Shown: positions 18,201-25,584 of the stretch, piece after piece | Layout of the letters: every line of letters begins with the position of its first letter | Numbering within the stretch: the stretch's first letter is position 1 | Assembly (NCBI RefSeq): GCF_900115085.1 | Contig: NZ_FOVF01000001.1 | Coordinates: 271,534 to 335,533, forward strand | Direction: 5' to 3' | DNA length: 64,000 nucleotides | Source of the DNA: Dokdonella immobilis | Lineage (GTDB): Bacteria > Pseudomonadota > Gammaproteobacteria > Xanthomonadales > Rhodanobacteraceae | Notes under the pieces: generated by a model | The model's database searches: none | Seen by the model: the letters and a program-made list of their open reading frames with translations, nothing else | Told to the model about the DNA's origin: nothing | Made by a program: the position numbers and the translations under genes

Positions 18201-18278
18201 GCCTGTGGTCGAGGCATGGGCGGCCTGTAGCATCAACAACTGGCTGATGGTCGCAGCAAGGAGGGGTTTGCGCGGCAT
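15210..18278 (-). CDS. Exported beta-helix protein with two CSLREA / choice-of-anchor Q modules
   Basis: A 1022-residue secreted protein. The signal peptide is at 1-22 (LLAATISQLLMLQAAHA). Two homologous modules follow, each starting with a CSLREA-type motif (GECTLRDAVLAAES and GECTLRDAVMAANG) and continuing as right-handed parallel beta-helix rungs (GGAIWSRFRDVTLIDSTLSGN and similar). Each ends in a choice-of-anchor Q element (LGPLADNGGLTLTHLP...CDIGAVE or CDVGAVE). After the second module comes GDLIFADGFESA, the motif found at the C-terminus of other proteins here, but in this protein 85 or so further residues follow (to VAGSGDVILRW). The start at 18278 follows GGGGAA; the frame to 18380 is longer but lacks a site. 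It is probably a surface structure or adhesin. No catalytic residues are recognised. Confidence 0.82.
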   Translation of the reverse strand: MPRKPLLAATISQLLMLQAAHASTTGGVAAPQHSGIVQGGPDFVVNAADDAGNGSCGVAVGECTLRDAVLAAESNSDASVITFDPTVFATPGTLTLSNGELAVKSSTTISGPGASQLTIDAGGQSRIFHFADLASPNSALDSVNAISGLTLTGGNGDGSAPDPGGRGGAIRSVAELALDQVHLVGNTTAADGGAIWSRFRDVTLIDSTLSGNTAAFKGGGLYTRDNAATVINSTISGNGVTTGSGSGGAILSKGGSLALANSTITGNTSLVSGVDANSGSLMGTIVANSSGADLKGTFVVADSLIEDPGTATLNTVSNTLLSVGPRLGALGDHGGSTPTHLPLPGSPAIDHFSGCSGTDQRGESRPFGAACDIGAVEVQESGQAGADFVVNANDDLGDGFCGAAVGECTLRDAVMAANGDPDVSVITFDAGVFASTQTNTLTKGQILVASPVTIIGPGQSLLILDAHSASRHFLIDDGIDASLLDVALSGMSLIGGSVSGSESGGALRNRENLVIDSISFSSNSANNTGGALFSAAPGSSTFSLSNATFNSNQANVSAGAEIQAGSGSVVEIADTEFQGNVGSSRGGGLALLLQGTSLDVHDSVFSGNSLRCSDCRGAGLYVEASAGVTDLSRLRILDNIGADVPSGPSSTARGGGLYLSQTSGSSSISELTLSGNQAAGDPGGLTANTRGGGAFISADQATVTLSRMTVSGNSSRQSSGGLYLAGSNNAELSLLDSTVSGNSSLRLGGGVHVSVDATSVVSIEGSSIIDNAAGTGASSPAPAGGGLFSSGSGSLNVSATVLARNSDSSASPARDIRSEVPTFGLVNSLVGDNTGSGLAGAPIGTPDVNNNLIGDPLGAGVIDPRLGPLADNGGLTLTHLPFADSPLIDRFNGCSGIDQTGNPRGIVVNGNPAQACDVGAVESSGDLIFADGFESAVMVVAFEKHAAHLGRAQIESRLRGAGQNNPVQILKTTAAPGSDALLVVNARQHGATIELQLNRYLDGEWLQGAWKVAGSGDVILRW

Positions 18279-18785
18279 TGGGTTCCCCGGATTCTGGTCC
18301 GCTTTCAAACGAACCGCAGGTTTACTTCTGGACCGATGCGCAATGCTACACCATGCCAGAGATCCGACCAAAGCATGCATTTACGAACAAGTTTTCTTGT
18401 GGACACAGGCAGCGGTTTTATGCCGCTTGCGCGATGCACGCGCCACCTCACCGATGGCCGAAGGGCCACGCCATTCGCCAGTGACCACGCAGATTCGCCC
18501 ATGATTCCGACTGCGCACCCTTGGTACGGCAGCGGCGGCCGCTCGTCGCAGCTGCGGTTCCAGGCCCGTGCCGCTCGGGTCCGACTGGGCGCGCCGGTCG
18601 GCTATCGTGTGCCATCGGTCGGCCACCGGGCAGACAGGGTCGTTTGCGCATTGACCGTGCTCGTCGTGCCGCTCACGCTCGAATGCGCCAGCGAAGCAGA
18701 CGGCACGCAACGACGGGAGCGCGGTCGCGGCCAGTCCCTCGCCTGCTGGCAGCGCGTTGCCTGCACCGCTGGAGGACAAAGTCCC
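18279..18785. promoter_or_regulatory. Divergent region between beta-helix and SGNH genes
   Basis: 507 bp between divergent starts at 18278 and 18786. The plus-strand frame is open through most of it (from 18336), but it lacks a ribosome site and homology before 18786. I find no defined operator. It should contain promoters for both genes. Confidence 0.4.
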
Positions 18786-20285
18786 ATGTCAATGGACATA
18801 TCGGCTCCTTGCACCGGATACGCGGCGAGCGCGCGCACGCTGGCAACAGCGATCCTCTGCTTGATTGCGAGCTGCGCTTCGGCGCAGACCTTGCCGCTGT
18901 CGGACCGCGATATCGACAACCCGACGCACTGGTATCTCGGCATTGGCGAACCTGGACTCTATCCAGGCGGTGCCAATCTGCCTGGTGGCGCTCATCTGGC
19001 ATACGGCCTGAACCGGACGAATGCGATACGCCCGCTGGGGTCGGCGTTGCTGCCCTCATCGGCGCCGGCGATTGGTTTTGTTGCCGTCGGCATGTCGAAT
19101 GCCAATCAGGAATGGGGACGCTTTGCCTGGCTCGCTGCGAATGGCGCCCGGCACAACGCCCGCGTGGTCCTGGTCGATGCGGCCCAGGGCGGCATCGATG
19201 CCACGGAAATGGATGAGCCCGGCGAGCCCTATTGGAACTTCTTCGATCAGCGCGTCGCCGCGGCAGGCCTGGGCCTCGACCAGGTCCAGGCGGTCTGGCT
19301 CAAGCAATCCATCCAGGGTGGCGCAGGTGTCTTTCCGACAGGCGCCGCTACTTTGCAGCAAAGTCTGGCTGGCATCGTCGATGTGCTGCAGGCGCACTGC
19401 CCGAATCTTCAGGTGATTCTGCTTTCCTCGAGGATCTGGGGCGCCGGCGAACCGTGGAATTTCGAGACCGCATTCGCGGTGAAGGACCTGATCAGGAGTC
19501 AGGTCGATGCGATCTCCGCGGGGACCGAATCCCGGCCGTGGCTGGCGTGGGGCCCCTATCTCTGGGCCGACGGACTGAGCCCGCGTTCGGACGGCCTGTT
19601 CTGGGATCCTGCCCTGCATCTCGAAGCTGACCTCACCCATCCCTCGGCCGGCGGCGAACAACAAGTCGCCGACCGGCTCGATGCCTACCTTGCCACCCAG
19701 TATGCGTTCGCCCGCTGGCTGTTTCCTGCAGGCGGCGCCGCACCGATCACACGGACTGCCAGCGCCGATGCGCATGTCGACAACACCCAACCGAACACAA
19801 ATTTCGGTGCTGATCCGGCCCTTCGATGGGCGACTGGCACACGCATCTATCTGCGCTTCGATCTGAGCGGTCTCGCAGCGGGGCTTTTCGAGCGTGTCCG
19901 CCTGGTCTATCGCGTGGAGTCGACGCCAAACGGCGCTGGTGCGGGATTTGCCTATCTGGCCAGCCCGGGCGCCTGGAGCGAAGCGACACTGAACTGGGCC
20001 AACGCACCGGCACCTGGCACCTTGATCCGCAGCATTCCCTCAACCAGCCGCGGTGGCGTCGTCGATCTCGACGTCACGGCCGCAACGCAGGCAGCCTTGC
20101 TGGCGGGAAGCACCTCGATCAGCCTGGTCCTGGTACCTCCTGCAAAGGTGGGCTTCCCGGGCGCCGTGCTTTCTCGCGAATCGGGCGAGTCCCCAGTCCT
20201 TCTACTTTCGGGTCCGACGCTTTTCGTCGACGGGTTCGAGCAGGGGCTGGGCTCGATCCGATCATCCGGCCCGTCTGCGGACTAG
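18786..20285 (+). CDS. SGNH-like hydrolase with DNRLRE/CBM96 domain
   Basis: A 499-residue exported protein. The signal peptide covers about 1-34 (ILCLIASCASAQ). The N-terminal domain (45-310) has VGMSN with candidate nucleophile Ser104 and ADLTHP with Asp282 and His285, the D-x-x-H pattern of block V in SGNH/GDSL esterases. The C-terminal domain (325-475) has DAHVDNTQPNTNFG, IYLRFDLSGL and WSEATLNWANAPAPG, typical of the DNRLRE/CBM96 beta-sandwich that binds polysaccharide. It ends TLFVDGFEQG plus 11 residues, the shared C-terminal motif. The start at 18786 follows GGAGGA. It probably deacylates a surface or environmental polysaccharide; the substrate is unknown. The stop TAG shares a CTAG with the convergent gene's stop. 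Confidence 0.7.
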   Translation: MSMDISAPCTGYAASARTLATAILCLIASCASAQTLPLSDRDIDNPTHWYLGIGEPGLYPGGANLPGGAHLAYGLNRTNAIRPLGSALLPSSAPAIGFVAVGMSNANQEWGRFAWLAANGARHNARVVLVDAAQGGIDATEMDEPGEPYWNFFDQRVAAAGLGLDQVQAVWLKQSIQGGAGVFPTGAATLQQSLAGIVDVLQAHCPNLQVILLSSRIWGAGEPWNFETAFAVKDLIRSQVDAISAGTESRPWLAWGPYLWADGLSPRSDGLFWDPALHLEADLTHPSAGGEQQVADRLDAYLATQYAFARWLFPAGGAAPITRTASADAHVDNTQPNTNFGADPALRWATGTRIYLRFDLSGLAAGLFERVRLVYRVESTPNGAGAGFAYLASPGAWSEATLNWANAPAPGTLIRSIPSTSRGGVVDLDVTAATQAALLAGSTSISLVLVPPAKVGFPGAVLSRESGESPVLLLSGPTLFVDGFEQGLGSIRSSGPSAD

Positions 20286-21283
20286 TCCATCGCGATGACA
20301 ACCTTGCCCCGGGCGCGCCCTGTCTCCAGGTAGTCCATCGCCTCATTAAGGGCGGCGAACGGGAAGACGCGATCCACTACGGGTCTGATCGCACCGGACT
20401 CGAGCAGGGCACTGATTTTCTTCAACTGCTTGCCATCGGCATGCATGAAGACGAAGGAATAGTCGATGCCTCGTCGCCGGGCCTTGCTGCGGATACCGCG
20501 GCTCAGCAGTCGCATGACCTGCCTGAGGAACCAGTGCGCGCCGATGGATTTCGCGAATGCGACATCGGGCGGCCCGGAGATGGAGAAGAGTCGGCCGCCG
20601 GGCTTGAGCACCTTCAGCGACTTTTCGAGTGTCGCCTGGTCGAGACTGTTGAACACCACGTCGTAGCCACTCAGAAGCTCCGAAAAGTCGGCCTTCGTGT
20701 AATCGATGACGACATCGGCGCCCAAGCTCTTGAGCATGTCGACATTGGCCGTGCTGGTCGTCGTCGCAACGCTGGCGCCGAGGTACTTCGCCAACTGGAT
20801 GGCGAAGCTGCCTACGCCGCCAGACCCGGCATGGATCAGGACCTTTTGTCCCTGCTTGAGATTGGCACGCTCGACCAATACCTGCCATGCAGTCAAACCG
20901 ACCAGGGGAATCGAAGCGGCCTCCTCCCAGCTCAGACTTCGGGGCTTCAAAGCCACGTCGGCCTCGTCCATGGCGATCAGCCCTGCAAACGCCCCGATTC
21001 GCCCATCGCGCGGACGCGCAAATACCTCGTCGCCCGGTTTGAACCCCTGCACCGAGGACCCAGTCCTGACCACCACGCCCGCAAGGTCATGGCCAAGGAT
21101 GAGGGGGAACCGATTGGGCAGAATGAGCTTGAATTCGCCATCCCTGATCTTGGCATCGAGCGGATTCAGGGCTGCCGCGCGGATCGCGACCAGGACATCA
21201 CGGTCACGAACTTTCGGTTCGGGCATTTCGCCAAGGCGCAAGACCGCCTTCTTCCTGTAGCCGTCGAGAATGAAGGCCTTCAT
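20282..21283 (-). CDS. NAD(P)-dependent MDR-family quinone oxidoreductase/alcohol dehydrogenase
   Basis: A 333-residue cytosolic oxidoreductase of the zinc-independent medium-chain dehydrogenase family. The catalytic GroES-like domain is at 1-120 (ALNPLDAKIRDG, LGHDLAGVV). The Rossmann domain follows with AGSGGVGSFAIQLAKYLGA, the NADPH-binding glycine motif, and GADVVIDYTKADF. No structural zinc cysteine cluster is present. Its ATG overlaps the stop of the SDR gene by 4 bp (ATGA), so the two are translationally coupled. Control by the adjacent TetR protein is likely, since a perfect palindrome precedes the SDR gene. The substrate is unknown; reactive carbonyls or quinones are usual for such pairs. 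Confidence 0.85.
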   Translation of the reverse strand: MKAFILDGYRKKAVLRLGEMPEPKVRDRDVLVAIRAAALNPLDAKIRDGEFKLILPNRFPLILGHDLAGVVVRTGSSVQGFKPGDEVFARPRDGRIGAFAGLIAMDEADVALKPRSLSWEEAASIPLVGLTAWQVLVERANLKQGQKVLIHAGSGGVGSFAIQLAKYLGASVATTTSTANVDMLKSLGADVVIDYTKADFSELLSGYDVVFNSLDQATLEKSLKVLKPGGRLFSISGPPDVAFAKSIGAHWFLRQVMRLLSRGIRSKARRRGIDYSFVFMHADGKQLKKISALLESGAIRPVVDRVFPFAALNEAMDYLETGRARGKVVIAMD

Positions 21284-22113
21284 GACCGCATCGCCCTGCT
21301 GGCATCGAGGCGCAGATCCTTTCGAATGCCTGCATCGACCAGGCCGGCCGGCGCGAACCGGCGCAGCAAGCGCAATCGATTCCCCAGTCCGCCGGCCGGG
21401 TAGCGCAATTTCGGCCGAGCGGCCCGGGCCGCCTGCAACACGACTTCCGCGACGACGCTCGGCTGGTCAGCACTGGCCATGACTTTCGCGAGCACCTCGT
21501 CCAGGCTCGTCCGAACCGCACGATACTCCTCGAGTTCGGCGTCTGGGGCGAGGAAGTTCGCATCGAATTTCGTCTTCGTGTACGCGGGCTCGATGACCGA
21601 TACACGGATACCGCGCGTGCGCAGTTCGTGATCGAGCGACTCCGAATAGCCTTCGATCGCATGCTTGGTGGCGGCATACAGTGCCCCGTACGGCATCGGC
21701 AGGAAGCCAAGCACCGAGCCGATGTTGATGATGCGGCCCTGGCCCTGGCGACGCATGTGCGGCAACACGGCACGCGTCATGCGGATCAATCCGAAGAAGT
21801 TGGTCTCGAAAATCGCCTTCGCCTGTTCCATCGAACTCTCCTCGGCGCCAGCGGGTGCGACACCGAAGCCGGCATTGTTCACCAGCACGTCGATGCGGCC
21901 TTCCAGGCGCATCAGTTCGCTGGTGGCTGCTCCGACCGATTCATCGCTGGTCACGTCGAGCGGCAGCATTTCGAATTCGCGCCGGGGCAAGGAGGCACCG
22001 CGGCGACTCGTGCCATAAACCCGGTAGCCGGCCTGCGCGAGCCGCTGTGCGGTCGCCTCGCCGATACCCGAGGAAGCGCCGGTGACCAGCGCAATGGAGC
22101 CTTTGATCGTCAT
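21280..22113 (-). CDS. Short-chain dehydrogenase/reductase (SDR)
   Basis: A 277-residue classical SDR. TGASSGIGEA (cofactor glycine motif), NNAGFG, the active-site Ser in NIGSVLGFLP and YAATKHA (Y-x3-K) are all intact. The start at 22113 has the strong site AAAGGAG; the longer frame to 22182 runs through the operator. It is the first gene of a two-gene operon with the MDR gene (4-bp overlap). A perfect 18-bp palindrome lies 14 bp upstream of the start. Its position suggests that the TetR regulator encoded just upstream represses it. The substrate cannot be inferred. Confidence 0.9.
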   Translation of the reverse strand: MTIKGSIALVTGASSGIGEATAQRLAQAGYRVYGTSRRGASLPRREFEMLPLDVTSDESVGAATSELMRLEGRIDVLVNNAGFGVAPAGAEESSMEQAKAIFETNFFGLIRMTRAVLPHMRRQGQGRIINIGSVLGFLPMPYGALYAATKHAIEGYSESLDHELRTRGIRVSVIEPAYTKTKFDANFLAPDAELEEYRAVRTSLDEVLAKVMASADQPSVVAEVVLQAARAARPKLRYPAGGLGNRLRLLRRFAPAGLVDAGIRKDLRLDASRAMRS

Positions 22114-22126
22114 TGGAAACTCCTTT

Positions 22127-22144
22127 ATATGATGTACATCATAT
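22127..22144. promoter_or_regulatory. Perfect 18-bp palindrome, TetR operator candidate O1
   Basis: ATATGATGTACATCATAT is self-complementary over all 18 bases and lies between the TetR stop (22186) and the SDR start. Its outer hexamers, ATATGA and TCATAT, recur with the same 6-base spacing at the TetR start (22766-22783). Confidence 0.8.
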
Positions 22145-22185
22145 TCGTCTGCGCAGCGAAAGACCCGTGCCACCACCGGCATGGA

Positions 22186-22767
22186 TCAGGAATCGGTAGG
22201 GCTGAGGTGCTTCAACGCAGCTTCACGCAGCGCACTCGAGAGCCGCGAATCATCGACTGCACGCGCCAATGCAAGGCTGCCAACCATGGTCGCGATGGTG
22301 ACCAGGGCGCGCTCATGGGCCTCGGGCTGCCCCCAGTCCGGAAACTGCCGCGATACCAGGTCAATCATTTCCTTGATACGCCGGGTGGCGACGCGCCTGA
22401 CCTCAGGTGCCTGGCGGGGCATCTCGGAGCAAAGCGCAGCCGTTGCACAACCGGTCTCCACCGCCTCGAAATGCTCCTCGGACAGATAGGCCCGCATCAT
22501 CGCCGCAAGCGCCTGATTCGGCGGCAACCTCGCCGCGATCTCCTGCATCATCGCCACGCTCTCGCCACCGGCACGGTCGGCCGCCTCGGCAAGCATCGCT
22601 TCGCGCGAGTCGAAATGCGCATAGAAGCCGCCGTGGGTCAGGCCGGCATCCTTCATGATCTCGGCGACCCCGGTGCCGTTGTAACCGCTACGCCGGATGG
22701 CGCGCGCAGCGGCGTCGACGATGCGATCGTGGGTGGCTTGCTTGGATCGGGAGGTGGAGCGCTTCAT
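22186..22767 (-). CDS. TetR/AcrR-family repressor
   Basis: A 193-residue regulator. The N-terminal HTH (about 10-60) contains ATHDRIVDAAARAIRRSGYN, VAEIMKDAGLTHGGFYAHFDSREAML, a typical TetR signature. The C-terminal ligand domain has two Cys (GCATAALC). The ATG at 22767 is chosen over a TTG at 22800 because the protein homology starts there. The Shine-Dalgarno is poor, and the operator at 22766-22783 covers the start codon, so autorepression is likely. The same half-sites before the SDR gene indicate that it controls the SDR-MDR pair. The inducer is unknown, probably a substrate of those enzymes. Confidence 0.9.
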   Translation of the reverse strand: MKRSTSRSKQATHDRIVDAAARAIRRSGYNGTGVAEIMKDAGLTHGGFYAHFDSREAMLAEAADRAGGESVAMMQEIAARLPPNQALAAMMRAYLSEEHFEAVETGCATAALCSEMPRQAPEVRRVATRRIKEMIDLVSRQFPDWGQPEAHERALVTIATMVGSLALARAVDDSRLSSALREAALKHLSPTDS

Positions 22768-22783
22768 ATGACGCCAATCATAT
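22766..22783. promoter_or_regulatory. Second ATATGA-N6-TCATAT site, TetR operator candidate O2
   Basis: ATATGACGCCAATCATAT has the same outer hexamers and spacing as the perfect palindrome at 22127-22144, and it covers the start codon of the TetR gene. Two such matches at exactly the two promoters of the group support repressor binding. Confidence 0.75.
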
Positions 22784-23070
22784 TTTTCTTCGAGACGCAA
22801 CGCAAGTAACTTCGTTCATGCTTGATGCGGGGTCTCGGGTAAAACGCCGTCGGGCGGGTGGCATGACTCAGAGCAAAACGGATTCACTGACACTCCAGAA
22901 TCAATGGTGCGTGTCCCCCGGTTGTCTGGAGCTCAGACGGCTCCAGCGCCAGACAAACCTGATCGATCGTGGCCATGCTGCGATGCCCGGGCGTCCCTTG
23001 GGCTGCTCGTCCGCGACAACGCCGAGGCTCGCCACTCGACGGCCCACTGGAAAATAGACCAAAGTTCGGC
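22784..23070. other. Gene-free stretch
   Basis: About 290 bp upstream of the TetR gene and downstream of the DUF1499 gene. A plus-strand frame at 22818-23057 lacks support. The TetR promoter should lie near 22784-22830. Nothing else is seen. Confidence 0.35.
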
Positions 23071-23796
23071 TCAGCCGGCAGCAGGCTGGCTGCCGAGGGC
23101 CTTGATGAAGGCGCGGATGCGCTTGGCGTTCTTGCCGACGTCGCTCAAGCCGACGCGTGAAACCGAGCGCACGTCGATCCGGCTGCCGGCTGCTTCGGGT
23201 TCGACGCGAATGACGATGTCGTCCTTGAAGCCATACCAGAACGTGGTGTCGGTTGCTTCCAGGCGGCCCGCCGTGGCGTCGGCGGCGACGATCTCCCAGC
23301 CCATGTCGCGTGCGACCTGTTCAACCTTGTTGAAGGCATCGGTCGGGGCGGCGTCGAGATGCTGGGTGCGGATGTCGGGGTAGGCCTCGGCCTGCTTGGC
23401 GGCGATTTCGGGTCCGCCGTATTCGGCCGGATTGGCGGCGTTGGCGCGCAGCGGCAATACCGCGACGAACTCCGGTGGGCGCTGGGTGTCGGTGGTGATG
23501 TCGTGGATCATCGGCAGGGATTTCGCTTGCGACAGCCCATACAGGGGCATGGCCGATGCGGCGAGGCCGAGGATCAATCCAAAGGCCAATGTGCCGGCAT
23601 TGCCGCGACGGGTTCGCGGAATGACCAGGAACAGCAGGGCCAGCACGCCGGCACCGAGGCCGAGATAGACGGCCCAGCGCATCATCGAAAAGCCGGTGCG
23701 GAATTCCCACCAGCCGAGGCGGCTGCCCGGCCCGGACGCGATCAGGAGCACCAGGGCAATGATCGCCAACAGAACGGGTATGCGTGACAGCTTCAT
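23071..23796 (-). CDS. DUF1499 membrane protein
   Basis: A 241-residue protein. Three hydrophobic helices occupy about residues 5-20, 37-60 and 68-90. The soluble C-terminal DUF1499 domain follows, with IHDITTDTQRPPEF, YGFKDDIVIRVEP and RIDVRSVSRVGLSDVGKNAKRIRAF, all family hallmarks. The biochemical function of DUF1499 is not established. The domain faces the periplasm or cytosol depending on topology, which cannot be settled from sequence. It is a single gene. Confidence 0.85.
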   Translation of the reverse strand: MKLSRIPVLLAIIALVLLIASGPGSRLGWWEFRTGFSMMRWAVYLGLGAGVLALLFLVIPRTRRGNAGTLAFGLILGLAASAMPLYGLSQAKSLPMIHDITTDTQRPPEFVAVLPLRANAANPAEYGGPEIAAKQAEAYPDIRTQHLDAAPTDAFNKVEQVARDMGWEIVAADATAGRLEATDTTFWYGFKDDIVIRVEPEAAGSRIDVRSVSRVGLSDVGKNAKRIRAFIKALGSQPAAG

Positions 23797-24009
23797 TCGG
23801 ATCGTCTCGGTTCGCCGGGCAGTGCCCAGTATCGCGCAATTTGATGGTTGGCGAGCGCATGGCCGACGAGCAAGCGCGCGGCGTTTACACGAGAAGCGCT
23901 GGGTGGCTCAGCAATCCACTGGCTGATGAGGCTGGCGAAAGGACGGCTTCGGCAGTGCCTGGGCTATACGCCTTCGGGAGATCAAGCAGTGCGTGGCGGT
24001 TGCGGAAAA

Positions 24010-24037
24010 GTCACTGGGTCCCGGCCTGCGCCGGGAC
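24010..24037. repeat. REP-like palindrome
   Basis: GTCCCGGC-CTGC-GCCGGGAC at 24018-24037 is a perfect 8-bp palindrome inside a 330-bp gene-free gap (23797-24126). The flank GTCACTGGGTCCC (24010-24022) recurs inverted at 63477-63489, so it belongs to a dispersed family. The rest of the gap holds no gene. Confidence 0.65.
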
Positions 24038-24126
24038 GACGGTGAGGGGGAATGCGGCGGAGTGTCCGCTGCGCCGGGTTGGTGGTGCGCCGGGTCCCCG
24101 GCGCAGGTTCCGATCGTGGCGGCAGC

Positions 24127-24783
24127 TCAGTGGTCCGAGCTGCCCCAGATCTGTTCGAGTCGCGCATCGCGGCCGCAGTTGTAGCGGTAGAACTTGTAGC
24201 GCAGTGGATTCTTCTTGTAGTAGTCCTGGTGGTAGCCCTCGGCGGGATAAAACGTCGAAGCGGGCACGATCTGGGTGACGACCGGCTGGCTGAATTTTCC
24301 GGAGGCCTCGAGTTCGCGCTTGCTCTCTTCGGCCAGGCGCTGCTGTTCGGACGTGGTCGTGAAGATCGCGGTGCGGTACTGGTCGCCGTGGTCGCAGAAC
24401 TGCTGGTCGATCGCGAACGGATCGACGTTGTGCCAGTACACGTCGAGCAGCTTTTTGTAGTCGACCCGGGTCGGATCGAATACCACCTTGACCGACTCGG
24501 CATGACCGGTGCCACCGGCGGACACCTGCTCATAGGTCGGATCGGGGGCCAGCCCGCCGGTGTAGCCCGAGGTCGTCGAGAGGACGCCGGGCACCTTGTC
24601 GAACGGCGGCTCCATGCACCAGAAGCAGCCGCCGGCGAAGATGGCCACTTCGGTCCGTCCGGCCGCAGGGGGGGCCGCGGACGGCTCGTCGGTCGGGCCC
24701 GCGCAGGCACCCATTGCCGCCATCAGCAACACCAGGCCAAGGCCGGTGAAGCGTGAAATCAATCGATTCTTCAGGGTGTTCAT
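24127..24783 (-). CDS. msrA: Exported peptide-methionine (S)-S-oxide reductase, lipoprotein
   Basis: A 218-residue enzyme that reduces methionine-S-sulfoxide in proteins. A signal peptide ends in the lipobox AAMGAC with Cys27. The catalytic motif GCFWC has nucleophile Cys53. Conserved GYTGG, GHAESV and DQYRTAIF follow, and the C-terminal NCGRD carries a candidate resolving Cys. The ATG at 24783 has GAGGAG. It is 2 bp downstream of msrB and probably in one operon. Both enzymes carry export signals, so the pair repairs envelope proteins. Membrane-anchored periplasmic Msr is unusual next to the common cytosolic form. Confidence 0.93.
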   Translation of the reverse strand: MNTLKNRLISRFTGLGLVLLMAAMGACAGPTDEPSAAPPAAGRTEVAIFAGGCFWCMEPPFDKVPGVLSTTSGYTGGLAPDPTYEQVSAGGTGHAESVKVVFDPTRVDYKKLLDVYWHNVDPFAIDQQFCDHGDQYRTAIFTTTSEQQRLAEESKRELEASGKFSQPVVTQIVPASTFYPAEGYHQDYYKKNPLRYKFYRYNCGRDARLEQIWGSSDH

Positions 24784-24785
24784 GA

Positions 24786-25310
24786 TCAACTCCTCAGGGC
24801 TGGCAGGGCTTGTCCGTTCGGCACGAATTCCAGGGCCAGCCCGTTGTTGCACCAGCGCTCACCGCGCGGTCGCGGGCCGTCGTTGAAGACGTGGCCCTGA
24901 TGGCCGCCGCAGCGGGCACAGTGATATTCGGTGCGAGGCCAGACCAGCTTGAAATCACGCCTGGTCTCGACATGGCCGGCGATCGGCTGGGTAAAGCTCG
25001 GCCAGCCGGTACCGCTGTCGAACTTGTTGGTGCTGTCGAAGAGCGGCAGTCGGCAGGCGGCGCAGACAAAGGTGCCCTCGCGCTTCTCGTCGTTGAGCGG
25101 ACTGCTGAATGCGCGCTCGGTGTCTTCCTCGAACAATACGTCGTACGCAGCATCGCTGACCACACCGCGCCATTCCTCGTGCGGCTTGTTGAGCGGAACG
25201 ACCTTGCCGGACGCAGGCGCCGTGCCGGAGTCGGCGGCATTCGAACAGGACGGCAGCAGCGGCAGGACCACCAGCGCACCGAGATTGCGCAACACGGAAC
25301 GACGATTCAT
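24786..25310 (-). CDS. msrB: Exported peptide-methionine (R)-S-oxide reductase
   Basis: A 174-residue MsrB that reduces methionine-R-sulfoxide. The N-terminus MNRRSVLRNLGALVVLPLLP then SC looks like a twin-arginine leader with a lipobox Cys22. Zinc is bound by two C-x2-C pairs (VCAAC and CARCGG). FDSGTGWPSF and the catalytic Cys in RWCNNGLAL are present. The start at 25310 follows GGAGG; the frame continuing to 25472 is not supported. It precedes msrA by 2 bp. Folding with zinc before export would explain a Tat leader, but this is inferred from the RR string alone. Confidence 0.92.
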   Translation of the reverse strand: MNRRSVLRNLGALVVLPLLPSCSNAADSGTAPASGKVVPLNKPHEEWRGVVSDAAYDVLFEEDTERAFSSPLNDEKREGTFVCAACRLPLFDSTNKFDSGTGWPSFTQPIAGHVETRRDFKLVWPRTEYHCARCGGHQGHVFNDGPRPRGERWCNNGLALEFVPNGQALPALRS

Positions 25311-25584
25311 GCAGGGACCTCCAAAACGGAATGGGTTGCTGGCGACGCATCGGCGCGATAACCGCCGCCGCGATGACATCGCCTGCGTTGCAGGAAAAAG
25401 CGCCGGAATCGGTGCGGTTATGGGCGGGAGGGAGCCGCACCGTTCCGGCAACAGACGCAGCCAGTCGGCCACGTGGTCACAGACCTAGACCGGACGATCG
25501 GAACTTTCATTGCATCGATCCATGGCAGGGCTTGCGCATACAATCCTGGTTACTTCCGACCCCTCCCCGGCCACAGGAGTTCAC

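Noticed and set aside
16863..18504. Long plus-strand ORFs under the beta-helix gene
   Set aside because: Shadows of 15210-18278, with no signal peptide or motif.
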